From assembly GCA_031401815.1 (NCBI GenBank), contig JANNRW010000019.1, positions 1 through 9,130 of the forward strand: a stretch of DNA of 9,130 nucleotides, in the 5' to 3' direction. The notes under the pieces are model-generated. The model was not told the DNA's origin. It searched no databases and saw only the letters and a program-made list of their open reading frames with translations. The DNA is from JANNRW01 sp031401815 (GTDB lineage: Bacteria; Desulfobacterota; Desulfuromonadia; Geobacterales; DSM-12255). The translations under genes were made by a program, and so were the position numbers. Positions within the stretch are counted from its first letter, which is position 1. Each line of letters begins with the position of its first letter. Of this stretch, positions 1 to 7,307 are shown in pieces.

Positions 1-9
1 AATAGACAT
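1..9 (-). CDS. Start of next gene, truncated by window edge (possible major capsid protein)
   Basis: Only three codons are inside the window (ATG TCT ATT, reading M-S-I) before the left edge. The start is supported by a strong ribosome binding site, AAGGAG, seven bases upstream of the ATG. That site overlaps the TAA stop of the preceding 203-residue gene, the same compact arrangement used elsewhere in this operon. The product cannot be identified from three residues. In phage head modules the order scaffold, small head protein, decoration protein is commonly followed by the major capsid protein, so that is the positional guess (inference only). Confidence 0.6.
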
Positions 10-18
10 AATTTCTCC

Positions 19-630
19 TTAGACGCCCAGTGTACCAACACTACCAAAACGATGTACGTTGAAGGCAACAAGTACACGCGCCGAGGCGGCGGGGAACTCA
101 TTGTCAGGACGTTGCACAAAGCCCAGCAGTTTGAAGTTTAGGGTCGCAGTCACAGCCTCAGTGCCAGCATCAATTGTAACAGTGCTGGATGTGGTGGCCG
201 AAGTAGTTGCGGCACGAGCGTGGGACACGTTCAGGCCGATATCCGCCAAAGCAATGGTGCCATTCGAGGTCTCAGCTTCCATGACGATGTCAGGAGAGTC
301 AGCAACCAGAATGTAACCGGTGCCCGAAGCGGCGATTTGAGTCGAGCCGGGGATGTCAAGGGCAGTAGAGCCCGAGTTCATTTTACCAGCGGGATCGAAC
401 TTGGAGTGATAAACTCCAACGCAGACGCCAACAGGCATATCCGAAACGCCACAGAGGTCTGCGCCGGGAATACCGTTTGCATCGGCAGCAGCGCCGGTTT
501 TGATTGGATCGCCGACGAGAATTTCGTCAGCGGCCGAAGCAACATAATAAATGTTTGCTTGACCGTTGTAAGGCGAGCCGTTCAGGTGCTTTACGACCCG
601 AAGGCCGTTAACACGAGATGTGTTTGCCAT
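19..630 (-). CDS. Probable phage head structural/decoration protein
   Basis: Encodes 203 residues. The composition is rich in Ala, Gly, Thr, Ser and Val with few charged residues and no predicted membrane segment or signal peptide, as in beta-rich virion surface proteins. The N-terminus (MANTSRVNGLRVVKHLNGSP) and the following stretch that alternates hydrophobic and small residues resemble uncharacterised structural proteins encoded next to the capsid gene in environmental tailed phages; this is recognition by eye, not a search. It lies downstream of the scaffold-like gene and just upstream of a gene that begins at the window edge. The start ATG at 630 has an AAGGAA ribosome binding site, which can pair into a small hairpin (see 636-652). 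A capsid-decorating or capsid-stabilising role is inferred. A minor tail or head-completion role is possible. Confidence 0.6.
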   Translation of the reverse strand: MANTSRVNGLRVVKHLNGSPYNGQANIYYVASAADEILVGDPIKTGAAADANGIPGADLCGVSDMPVGVCVGVYHSKFDPAGKMNSGSTALDIPGSTQIAASGTGYILVADSPDIVMEAETSNGTIALADIGLNVSHARAATTSATTSSTVTIDAGTEAVTATLNFKLLGFVQRPDNEFPAASARVLVAFNVHRFGSVGTLGV

Positions 631-635
631 TTAAT

Positions 636-652
636 TTCCTTATGAGAAGGAA
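636..652 (-). promoter_or_regulatory. Hairpin sequestering the ribosome binding site of the 203-residue structural gene
   Basis: In the mRNA sense the sequence reads TTCCTT-CTCAT-AAGGAA, a perfect six-base-pair stem with a five-base loop. The 3' arm is the AAGGAA ribosome binding site for the ATG at 630. The stem has only two G-C pairs, so it is weak. Ribosomes terminating at the TAA of the upstream gene (655-657) would sit over its 5' arm and open it, which would couple translation of the two genes. The pairing is seen directly; the regulatory role is inference. Confidence 0.4.
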
Positions 653-654
653 GG

Positions 655-1044
655 TTAGCGGGTGATTTCCACCTTGCCATAACCTCCCTCAATAGGCGCA
701 TACATCGTCGATTCCATTGCTTTCACCTGATCCTGTTTGGCTTTTTGATCCTCTTCAAAGTATTCTTTCTTGATTCGCATAAGTACTAACTTATTCGAAC
801 CCGAAGGTACTGTGACTTGAGAACCCAAAGCGGAGGGATCACCTACTCGTTTGGATTGGACGACTTGCGTCTTATTAGAGTCGGCAACCTCATAATCACG
901 TTCCAGCATCTCAGCGATGCGATTGTCATTAGGGCTGTCGTATACGTATCGGTAGACGTAATCAGGATCGGGATTCTTAATTACCGGAATCTTGTTTCGT
1001 GAACCGTTAATAGGTGTTCTGCGCACACGTTTGGTTTCTGCCAT
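655..1044 (-). CDS. Small head-module protein of unknown function
   Basis: Encodes 129 hydrophilic residues with no membrane segment. The N-terminus is basic (MAETKRVRRTPINGSRNKIP), followed by a PDPDYVYRYV motif at about 26-34 and a charged helix at about 90-110 rich in Lys, Glu, Asp and Gln. The PDPDYVYRYV-type segment, followed by a stretch about an element being 'unstable' (RIAEMLERDYEV), recalls short proteins found between scaffold and capsid genes in environmental phages, but I cannot name the family. The gene starts one base after the stop of the scaffold-like gene (TAA-T-ATG), with AAAGG upstream as ribosome binding site, so the two are probably translationally coupled. A role in capsid assembly is inferred from position alone. 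Confidence 0.65.
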   Translation of the reverse strand: MAETKRVRRTPINGSRNKIPVIKNPDPDYVYRYVYDSPNDNRIAEMLERDYEVADSNKTQVVQSKRVGDPSALGSQVTVPSGSNKLVLMRIKKEYFEEDQKAKQDQVKAMESTMYAPIEGGYGKVEITR

Positions 1045-1045
1045 A

Positions 1046-1807
1046 TTACTTACCTTTCGCCTCTAAGGCTTTGAGTTCTGCAATATACTCCTTGCGCGTC
1101 ATAATTCCGTTGCGCTCAAAGTTTCGTACAACTCGTTCCTGATCTTCAGTCAACTGATAGCTAGAAGATTTTGAAGTCCCTCTCGTGGACGGAGATTCTA
1201 CACCAGCCTTAGGCCGGTTTGGATTAACGAATTTATCCGGGTGAAGCTTTTTAATTTGCTTCTCAACGTGCGCTAGCACCTCGGAAGGACTCATTGAAGG
1301 ATGTTTAGCTTTATAACCGATGCCAATTGCATCAGCATCTTCCGCCATTTCCTTGTCAGTCTCATACCACGGATTCTTACCAATCCACTGTTCAAGCTCT
1401 TCAGGCAGATCGGCCTGAGTAGTACGCTCAACTTTTTGAGCTGCCTTAACGTCCGCAATCCTATCATCAATCTCGATAAGTGCATCCGCGTCACCCTCTT
1501 CGAGGGCTTCTTTTTTCTGTACTTTTAGGGTGTTGAGTGCTCGTTGGTACTCGGCATCCTTGACCTTTTTATGATGGTCGTTTAGCTGATCTAGTGTTTT
1601 TTGAGTGCTTTTGTATTTACGGGAAAGCTCGTCAATCTTGGAGAACAATTCACCACGATCTACGAATTCTTCGGCGTCTCGCCACTTCTTTCCAGAATTG
1701 TCCGGGTTAGCGTCAAACTCGTCTTTCGAGGTCCAGCCTTGTTCACGGGCCTGCGCTTCAATCGGATTTACTTCAGGAGTCTGTTCCTGATTAAGTTCTT
1801 CACTCAT
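1046..1807 (-). CDS. Scaffold-like capsid assembly protein
   Basis: Encodes 253 residues, highly charged and predicted mostly helical. Residues 1-20 are acidic and flexible. A GWTSKDEFDAN...KKWRDAEEFVDRGELF segment lies at about 24-55. A long Lys/Glu/Asp/Gln-rich probable coiled coil runs from about 56 to 128. A linker follows with Pro/Ser/Thr-rich sequence at about 195-218. A C-terminal helical segment (about 219-253, LTEDQERVVRNFERNG... to KGK) resembles the helix-rich capsid-binding tails of phage scaffolds. The organisation fits internal scaffolding proteins, which guide coat-protein assembly and leave before or during DNA packaging. The ATG overlaps the stop of the co-chaperonin gene (TAATG), with AAAGG as ribosome binding site. 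No protease domain is visible. Assignment rests on architecture and on the position between portal and capsid-side genes. Confidence 0.72.
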   Translation of the reverse strand: MSEELNQEQTPEVNPIEAQAREQGWTSKDEFDANPDNSGKKWRDAEEFVDRGELFSKIDELSRKYKSTQKTLDQLNDHHKKVKDAEYQRALNTLKVQKKEALEEGDADALIEIDDRIADVKAAQKVERTTQADLPEELEQWIGKNPWYETDKEMAEDADAIGIGYKAKHPSMSPSEVLAHVEKQIKKLHPDKFVNPNRPKAGVESPSTRGTSKSSSYQLTEDQERVVRNFERNGIMTRKEYIAELKALEAKGK

Positions 1808-2142
1808 TAATTTGCACCTTTAATCACACACACGATATCTTCATCATTGAGAAGAACGAATTCTTCTTTTGTCTCCGGGTCTTCAATATACTTGCCGGCG
1901 TGCTTCGCGAAAGCAATGTAATCGCCTACAGTACACCAAGGGGTTCCACCAAAATCTTTCCATGCGGACTCGCCTATCGCAACTACCACGCCTTTGTCTA
2001 CGGCGTTTTGCTCCATGCGAACCTCTTTAAACTCTTTTGGAATATGGATGCCTGCACTCTTTGCAGCTTTGAATGCCTCATCAATATCTTCAAGTTTATC
2101 ATGCCGAATAAGGATTCGGTGACCACAAGGGGTTAATGCCAT
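1807..2142 (-). CDS. GroES-like co-chaperonin (Cpn10 family)
   Basis: Encodes 111 residues, close to the usual GroES size of about 95-110. The N-terminus (MALTPCGHRILIRHDKLED) matches the first strand of Cpn10 proteins. The segment at about 20-45, containing SAGIHIP (residues 29-35), aligns with the GroEL-contacting mobile loop of GroES (SAGGIVL in E. coli), including the hydrophobic tripeptide. DKGVVVAIGES (49-59), TVGDYIAFAKHAGKYI (71-86) and the C-terminal FVLLNDEDIVCVIKG fit the remaining conserved strands. Known phage versions, such as T4 gp31, replace host GroES to fold the capsid protein with host GroEL. Here the gene lies directly before the scaffold gene, which agrees with a head-folding role (inference). 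No GroEL is in the window. The ATG has a strong TTAGGAG ribosome binding site five bases upstream. Confidence 0.85.
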   Translation of the reverse strand: MALTPCGHRILIRHDKLEDIDEAFKAAKSAGIHIPKEFKEVRMEQNAVDKGVVVAIGESAWKDFGGTPWCTVGDYIAFAKHAGKYIEDPETKEEFVLLNDEDIVCVIKGAN

Positions 2143-2150
2143 GTATTCTC

Positions 2151-2345
2151 CTAACGAACGAACTCTATGTCTTTAATTTCCCGCAGTGCGCGGATGATAC
2201 CTGTGCGGTACCGGTCTTGGCCGGAATCTTCTCCAGCTGATAGGGACACCATTTCAATGATGTCCGCTAATCTCTCGTCTACTTTTTCGTAGAATTCTTT
2301 TGTGCCGGGGTGGACTTTCCACTCCTCATATTGTTCTGCTGTAAT
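2151..2345 (-). CDS. Small phage protein overlapping the portal 3' end, probable ATT start
   Basis: A 64-residue reading frame that ATG-based calling misses. It is open from 2390 down to the TAG at 2151-2153 and contains no ATG, GTG or TTG until an internal ATG at about residue 32. An AGGAG ribosome binding site (2354-2358) lies eight bases from an in-frame ATT at 2343-2345, giving M(I)TAEQYEEWKVHPGTKEFYE and so on. The protein is soluble, charged and helical, ending ALREIKDIEFVR. An 'EEW..HP.TKEF' start and 'G.I.ALREI.DIEF' end resemble short proteins encoded just after the portal in many phages (recalled, not searched). Its stop codon lies inside the ribosome binding site of the co-chaperonin gene, eight bases from its ATG, which fits this operon's packing. 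It overlaps the last 67 bases of the portal gene. Function unknown. Confidence 0.68.
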   Translation of the reverse strand: MTAEQYEEWKVHPGTKEFYEKVDERLADIIEMVSLSAGEDSGQDRYRTGIIRALREIKDIEFVR

Positions 2346-4381
2346 TTGTTCATCTCCTGTGTATGAGCAACTTTTTGCCCTTGAAGGGCACTATTAGCAG
2401 CCAACTTAGTCTGAGCGTCGGCCATGAAAATCTTCTGGTTGTGTTCTTTAGCAGCAGCGTCCGTCATAGCAATTTGCTGTTTACTTTGCATTTCAAGCTG
2501 GTGTTCCTGAGCTTTCATTGCAAGTTGCTGCTCTCTATCCCTGCCTTCCATTTCCATCTTCTGTTGAGTAGACTGGGATTGAAGTTGGGCTTTCTGTTGC
2601 TCCATTTGCATCTTCATCTGCATTTCCTGAGTCTTAGGATCAGGAGGAGGCGGACCTTGGCGCAGCAGTTTCTCGGGTTCAGGTTGCTCTTGGGCTGCCA
2701 GCATTCGCATAATAACTTCCTGCGGGTTCAGCAAACCAGACGGCAACAGTTCCATCAAACCACTAGCTTTTTGCAGCTTCTCTTGTTGAGAAGAAGCATT
2801 AGGATCGGCGGCGGGGCAGATATCATATCCCTTAGATGTAAAGTCCTCTGGACCGATCTGTTCATCGAGAATATCTGTTTGTGTCTGCGGATCAACGTAC
2901 AAGTAGTTCAAACGGTACAACTTTTTAAATTCTTTTGATAGTGAACGGTAGATACGCTTGTAGATCGCAGTGAATACCTTCATTCCCTGCTCAACTGTAG
3001 CCATCGTCGTAGTTGCTGGGGTGTTTTGCCCCGGCATCTTACCCGTGAAGATTTCTGCAACGCTGGCCAGCTCTTTAGTAGACTGGATCAACAATTCGAG
3101 AAGCTTCATAAGTACGGCGCTGGGTTCATTGCTGGGCAAAGGAAAAATCTGTCCTTTAAGGTCAGAACCCGTAGCATTGACTGGACGCCACTCACCAGGT
3201 TTAAAGGGAGCATCGCCCATCTTCAACCTCAACCCCTTACCGATGAAACCGGATTGCAGGTTATTGATAGTTCCGGAATCCACAAGTTGATTAATGAGAG
3301 TATTAACACTGTCATTAAGAGGCCCGAGGAGATAGCCGAAACCAATACCATAAAACCCACCATCAGGGTTCGGAATAAATTCATATTTGGTGTAGAAGTT
3401 CAGAGCTTCAATCTTCTGAATCTTCTTCCCTTCTGCTTTTACCGAATCCTTAGCATAGCGAGGAGTTATCCGGAGAACCTTCTTAGATTGCTCTTCAATA
3501 AGAACAACGTAGGGCTCAGGGTAATCATCATCATCTAGGTCAATGTAGCAATGCTGCTCTAGAAGCATGTACGGAGTGGTGTCATCCATCTGCCCTGTGG
3601 GCATGGACATCTTACTCTGATCTTTAGCTTCATCGTATATTTTGGGGTCTGGAAGATCGTGTTCCAAATATAGCCCAAGGCGCTGATTCTCTGTGATCTG
3701 TCTTTTGGTCTTCCAGAGAATCTCCGTAACACGTTCAGACTTATCCAAGTCTTTAGTCCAGTAGTTCACTACCAGGTTCTTAGGATCAACCAGTACCGAG
3801 GAATTCTTATCAGTAGAGTGGTCGTGGAAAGTCTTCTTAAAAACAGTACCTGTGATCGGGAGCATGAACAAGAGCTTGTCCATGTCTTCTTCCCAGTTGT
3901 CCATATCATTAAGAACCTGATACGACATAAACTTGGAAACACGATCAGCTCGCTTAGCCTTCTCTTGCTGGGGATCGGCACCAACAACTACGACTTTCAC
4001 AACGCGTCCATCGGAAGGGATCAACGTAGGGTAGGCACGGGCCGCAAACTGCATAGCCGCAGTGGATACCAGCGGGAATTTTACATTCGAAGCGTTCGGC
4101 CAAGGGAATTGTTTCTCTTCCCGAACTTGGATCGCCAGTTTCAGCCATTGCTCGTACTGTTTCTCCCATTCTTCCCTGGACCTGCGATCCATCGTATAAC
4201 CATCGTGGGCGTTATTACCAATCTTGAGGAGACGTTCTTCATCGAGGTCTTCTGCAACGTTTACACTGTCTAGGAATCGTTCCAGTTGGCTATCTTGTTC
4301 GGCAGTCTCAGCTTCGAGATTAGTTTCTCCGCTAGTACCCTGTGGTTGAGTTTCTTCCTGATAAGGCGAGTCCGGCATCAT
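2279..4381 (-). CDS. Portal protein
   Basis: Encodes 700 residues, in the range of large P22-type portals. The portal is the dodecameric ring at one capsid vertex through which terminase pumps DNA and to which the neck attaches. An acidic, Gln-rich N-terminus (1-50) precedes the core. Core landmarks include QFPWPNASNVKFPLVSTAA (91-109), LLFMLPITGTVFKKTF (170-185), a GIGFGYLLGPLNDSVNTLINQ helix (345-365) and TPATTTMATVEQGMKVFTAIYKRIYRSL (454-481), all typical of portals in environmental phages. Residues about 577-582 are a Pro run, followed by a Gln/Met/Lys-rich probable coiled coil (583-685). The start is a double ATG with GAGGAA as ribosome binding site, overlapping the terminase 3' end by 50 bases; the next in-frame ATG is at residue 64, inside charged conserved-looking sequence, so the overlap is probably real. 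Confidence 0.88.
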   Translation of the reverse strand: MMPDSPYQEETQPQGTSGETNLEAETAEQDSQLERFLDSVNVAEDLDEERLLKIGNNAHDGYTMDRRSREEWEKQYEQWLKLAIQVREEKQFPWPNASNVKFPLVSTAAMQFAARAYPTLIPSDGRVVKVVVVGADPQQEKAKRADRVSKFMSYQVLNDMDNWEEDMDKLLFMLPITGTVFKKTFHDHSTDKNSSVLVDPKNLVVNYWTKDLDKSERVTEILWKTKRQITENQRLGLYLEHDLPDPKIYDEAKDQSKMSMPTGQMDDTTPYMLLEQHCYIDLDDDDYPEPYVVLIEEQSKKVLRITPRYAKDSVKAEGKKIQKIEALNFYTKYEFIPNPDGGFYGIGFGYLLGPLNDSVNTLINQLVDSGTINNLQSGFIGKGLRLKMGDAPFKPGEWRPVNATGSDLKGQIFPLPSNEPSAVLMKLLELLIQSTKELASVAEIFTGKMPGQNTPATTTMATVEQGMKVFTAIYKRIYRSLSKEFKKLYRLNYLYVDPQTQTDILDEQIGPEDFTSKGYDICPAADPNASSQQEKLQKASGLMELLPSGLLNPQEVIMRMLAAQEQPEPEKLLRQGPPPPDPKTQEMQMKMQMEQQKAQLQSQSTQQKMEMEGRDREQQLAMKAQEHQLEMQSKQQIAMTDAAAKEHNQKIFMADAQTKLAANSALQGQKVAHTQEMNKLQQNNMRSGKSTPAQKNSTKK

Positions 4382-5864
4382 TTAATTCTTCCTCATATTC
4401 GTCGTCAAGAATCTCCTGCTGTGTCGGAGCTTCAATAAGCTTGTCAAGTAGTAGGCCAAGGTACGCAAAAGCATCAACCTGGTCATCATGTTTGTCCCGA
4501 GGAAACCTAGAGAGTTCATCCTCCAGCGCAGGATACCAATCAGTATCCTTATCAAATTTAACGCCTCCAGCCCTCATACGGGCTTGGATTGATCTTGCGC
4601 GGGTGAGCTTATCCTGTCCCATATGCTTCATTTGGTGAATCGTGGGGTAGGTGTTTGTCAGTACCATCTGCTCGTATAAGAACGGGCCAATGGCACGACT
4701 AACCTGCATCTCCTCGATTCCAATAGCAATTGGGTCATAAAGCCGGTGGAGCATCAGGATTGTATCCACAATCTCGCGCCCATCCAGCCTTTCCCGTATC
4801 ACATTCTTGATATGAATCTTTTTAGATTCATCAATCCCCGCAACTAGGAACACCGAGTAGTCCGCCCGCTCCTCTTTCGAGATAGCGAGGTCTACCGTGA
4901 TGTAGTAGTTGAGTCTAGCCTGTCTTTCCTCATCATGGAGGGCAATAAAGTCTTGCTTTTTAAAGTAAGCTAGGGTTTCATCCAGCGGAATGTTCAAATA
5001 TTCCTGAGAATACGCGTCAGGAAGGCCCTGAGCTACGTAATCTGCATACTTATCCCTGAAAAACTGAGCATCGAAGCGAGATTCCCACAGAATATGCTTG
5101 AAATCTGACGTGTGTGCGCGGTAGCGCATTGATTTCCAAGGCAATCTACGATCCGTGTACGTCCGGAGAGGCTCTTCAACAATGTACTTACGCTTATCTT
5201 TGGTTAGAAGCTGGTTTTCAGGCATCAACCGCTCAAGAAGCGAGTCCATGTGCAGGATAGTACCCACCATCCTGACGATCCCGTGAGGGGAAAGAGCCGG
5301 GAGTAGTGCAGAGTAGAACCACCTCCGCAATTTTTCCCGCCGATCCTTGTTCATAACAAGCTCGTCGTTTTCTACGTCGTCTCCGATAATCAGATCGGGA
5401 CGAGTTCCGTTCCAGTTCAAACCCCGGAGCTTCTGTTCAGCACCTTTGGCGATAACCCGAAACTTCTTACCATCTGTGAACTCAACAATGATGTCGGTTT
5501 CACTATCTTTAATTAATTTAACAATACCCTTTTCATCCCGCTTGATCCCGAAGAGATCAATCAACTCATCGTTGTCCAGCAGTTCTTGTTTTAGGGAACC
5601 CAAGAACATCGCAGCCTGTGACTCAGTATCCGAGATCATCAGCATGAACTTACGTTCACGGAACAAGAGTGCCGCTAGGCCATAGCAAAGAGTAATTGCT
5701 GTGGATTTAGCGTGCCCTCGTGGGGCCGCTAATGCGACATAACGAGAACTGGAGCAACACAAATCCCACCACTCCATGTGGCATTCGGGGGATTGTGTGG
5801 CCCCATCAAATTTCTTAGCCAACATACTTCCGACAAAGCCTTGAATAATATTGGCAGTTAACAT
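4332..5864 (-). CDS. terL: Terminase large subunit (packaging ATPase/nuclease)
   Basis: Encodes 510 residues, a normal length for the family. It cuts concatemeric phage DNA and powers its translocation into the procapsid through the portal. The N-terminal ATPase shows a Walker A-type loop APRGHAKST (47-55), a Walker B segment PDLIIGDD (156-163) and a coupling motif MVGTILH (199-205). The C-terminal RNase H-like nuclease shows the expected acidic residues: YITVDLAIS (D325), IGIEEMQ (E384/E385) and KHDDQVDAFAY (D460, D461, D464). No key motif is missing. The ATG lies nine bases after the deacetylase stop, with AAGAGGA as ribosome binding site. The last 50 bases overlap the portal gene. The packaging strategy (cos, pac or direct repeats) cannot be read from the window. 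Confidence 0.95.
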   Translation of the reverse strand: MLTANIIQGFVGSMLAKKFDGATQSPECHMEWWDLCCSSSRYVALAAPRGHAKSTAITLCYGLAALLFRERKFMLMISDTESQAAMFLGSLKQELLDNDELIDLFGIKRDEKGIVKLIKDSETDIIVEFTDGKKFRVIAKGAEQKLRGLNWNGTRPDLIIGDDVENDELVMNKDRREKLRRWFYSALLPALSPHGIVRMVGTILHMDSLLERLMPENQLLTKDKRKYIVEEPLRTYTDRRLPWKSMRYRAHTSDFKHILWESRFDAQFFRDKYADYVAQGLPDAYSQEYLNIPLDETLAYFKKQDFIALHDEERQARLNYYITVDLAISKEERADYSVFLVAGIDESKKIHIKNVIRERLDGREIVDTILMLHRLYDPIAIGIEEMQVSRAIGPFLYEQMVLTNTYPTIHQMKHMGQDKLTRARSIQARMRAGGVKFDKDTDWYPALEDELSRFPRDKHDDQVDAFAYLGLLLDKLIEAPTQQEILDDEYEEELNDAGLALSGRNSTTGY

Positions 5865-5873
5865 TCAATCCTC

Positions 5874-7307
5874 TTAGATAATCGCAGCTTCGTCACATTC
5901 TAACGCAAATTCTGAGAACAGTAGATTTCGTGCCGTGCCCGCCGTAATTAAATTAGCGGCCGCAATGCAAACCAGTTCAAAATTCGCAGCCGTAATATTT
6001 GCTGCATTCACCGATCCACCATAGGTATGATGCATGAAAATGCAACTCCGACCATTAGCAATGGCTTGCTGCATGCGTAGTAGCTGGCGAGCAATGTTAT
6101 TGGCTTCAGGCGCACCATTGCGCTCGTAGTAGTGACCGATAATACCAAGATATTTCCCAGCTTTGACTGTGTGTGCGTTGCTGATCAGCCCGCCCCAATA
6201 GGGGGAGGCTAGCCGAGCGTACTTGATCCCGCACTGCGTCAGAGCGGCCTGGATTTTTGTGTCGGTTGTGCTTACTTGATATATGCCGCTGGCGTAGGCG
6301 TAGCAATTGATGCCGCCACGGTTTCGTACCAAGCCGTTAGCGATGAGTGGGGCACGGTTTGCCTCAATATCAGCGACCATTTCGGCTACGGTAGAATAAT
6401 CCCGCAGATCACCATACGTCCAGCCCGGATCAGGATACGTCCCGACACCGTGTGGAATAAATTCATGTCCCCGCGAGTAGGCATCTTGTGCTTGAGCGAT
6501 GGTCATGTAACCCGACTCTCCGAAGTATTTTCCGATGGCGCATTGGGTGCCGCGCAGACCATATTTCTCAAGTATAGGTAATGCAATTGTGTACCAGCTC
6601 AACTCTGTATCATCAGACGTAAAGATGATCGAGGGCTTTGTATTTGCCTCACTCAGCCAGATACCCGCCACTTCCACGGCCGGTTGCTGGGAGGGTTCTG
6701 CATCAATCTCTAAATCCGCGTTGGCCCAGAGTGTTGTGGCAAAATCCGGAGACCCTGCACCTACAGTCCAGTGGGCCTGATCGGCGTCCGCTGAAAGCCC
6801 GGAGTAAGCTCCTGTCTGAGGAGGATCAATGGTTATCATGTACCAGCCGGGCCAGCCCGCCGAAGCGGCAATGCCTTGGCTAAATGTGTACGCATTTGCG
6901 TACCCAGCGTCAAACAAAGTCAAACTAATGCTCGTAACCTTGCTAGGTTCGTTGATATAAAGCAGGATATGTGCTTGCCCGAGCAGGGCCAACCGACCCG
7001 TAAACGTAGTCACATTCAAATGAGACGTTGTCCCTGAGTTGGGAACAATCCGCACAACAGGTATCCCGTCGCGCGTGGTGTAGGTTGGGACTGCCGGTGT
7101 ATCCGCATTAGTGATTGTGCTGTGATCAGCCGAAGATCGGGGATACGCCAGAAGGGGAAACCCTGGGCGGGTTCCTTTACTGAAGTCTACTTTCAATGGC
7201 CTGCGAAGGTTTCCATCGCCACGCAGACCGGTGATGTTGTTGGCGGTGTCCCGGACATACTCGATGCCGGTGCTCCGACTCACGCCTGATTGGCTTACTC
7301 CGCTCAT
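5874..7307 (-). CDS. Polysaccharide deacetylase-like protein (NodB fold) with N-terminal beta domain
   Basis: Encodes 477 residues in two parts. Residues 1-220 are beta-rich and look like a binding or attachment domain of jelly-roll type. Residues 225-470 resemble the NodB/carbohydrate esterase 4 fold, whose members remove acetyl groups from amino sugars using a bound metal. Visible motifs are SIIFTSDDTE (226-235, equivalent to TFDDG, with D232/D233 kept), GHEFIPHG (280-287, first metal His H286), CYAYASGIY (335-343, equivalent to the FxYPxG loop) and CIFMHHTYG (422-430, the late hydrophobic-His motif). The second metal His (H-x3-H) is replaced by Thr290, so activity is uncertain. No signal peptide is seen. 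ATGA overlaps the HNH stop, with AAGGA as ribosome binding site. By eye it is somewhat richer in G+C than its neighbours. Likely a virion glycan-modifying protein or a cargo gene; not a known packaging factor. Confidence 0.72.
   Translation of the reverse strand: MSGVSQSGVSRSTGIEYVRDTANNITGLRGDGNLRRPLKVDFSKGTRPGFPLLAYPRSSADHSTITNADTPAVPTYTTRDGIPVVRIVPNSGTTSHLNVTTFTGRLALLGQAHILLYINEPSKVTSISLTLFDAGYANAYTFSQGIAASAGWPGWYMITIDPPQTGAYSGLSADADQAHWTVGAGSPDFATTLWANADLEIDAEPSQQPAVEVAGIWLSEANTKPSIIFTSDDTELSWYTIALPILEKYGLRGTQCAIGKYFGESGYMTIAQAQDAYSRGHEFIPHGVGTYPDPGWTYGDLRDYSTVAEMVADIEANRAPLIANGLVRNRGGINCYAYASGIYQVSTTDTKIQAALTQCGIKYARLASPYWGGLISNAHTVKAGKYLGIIGHYYERNGAPEANNIARQLLRMQQAIANGRSCIFMHHTYGGSVNAANITAANFELVCIAAANLITAGTARNLLFSEFALECDEAAII

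Noticed and set aside
2376..2390. Inverted repeat TGCCCTT-G-AAGGGCA considered as a terminator or frameshift stimulator for a portal extension.
   Set aside because: It lies inside the portal frame and no T-run follows it on the transcribed strand. A -1 shift into the small frame would need CAA-AAA to re-pair as GCA-AAA, which is a poor slip. ATT initiation with a well-spaced ribosome binding site is simpler.
2363..2938. A 191-codon plus-strand frame opposite the portal 3' part.
   Set aside because: Its Leu/Phe/His-rich product is what antisense reading of Gln/Lys/Met-rich portal codons yields. No ribosome binding site or promoter supports it, and the whole module reads the other way.
3026..4273. 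Further plus-strand frames of 100-170 codons opposite the portal (3026-3538, 3818-4273).
   Set aside because: They are antisense shadows of the portal gene, with no domain motifs and no plausible translation signals.
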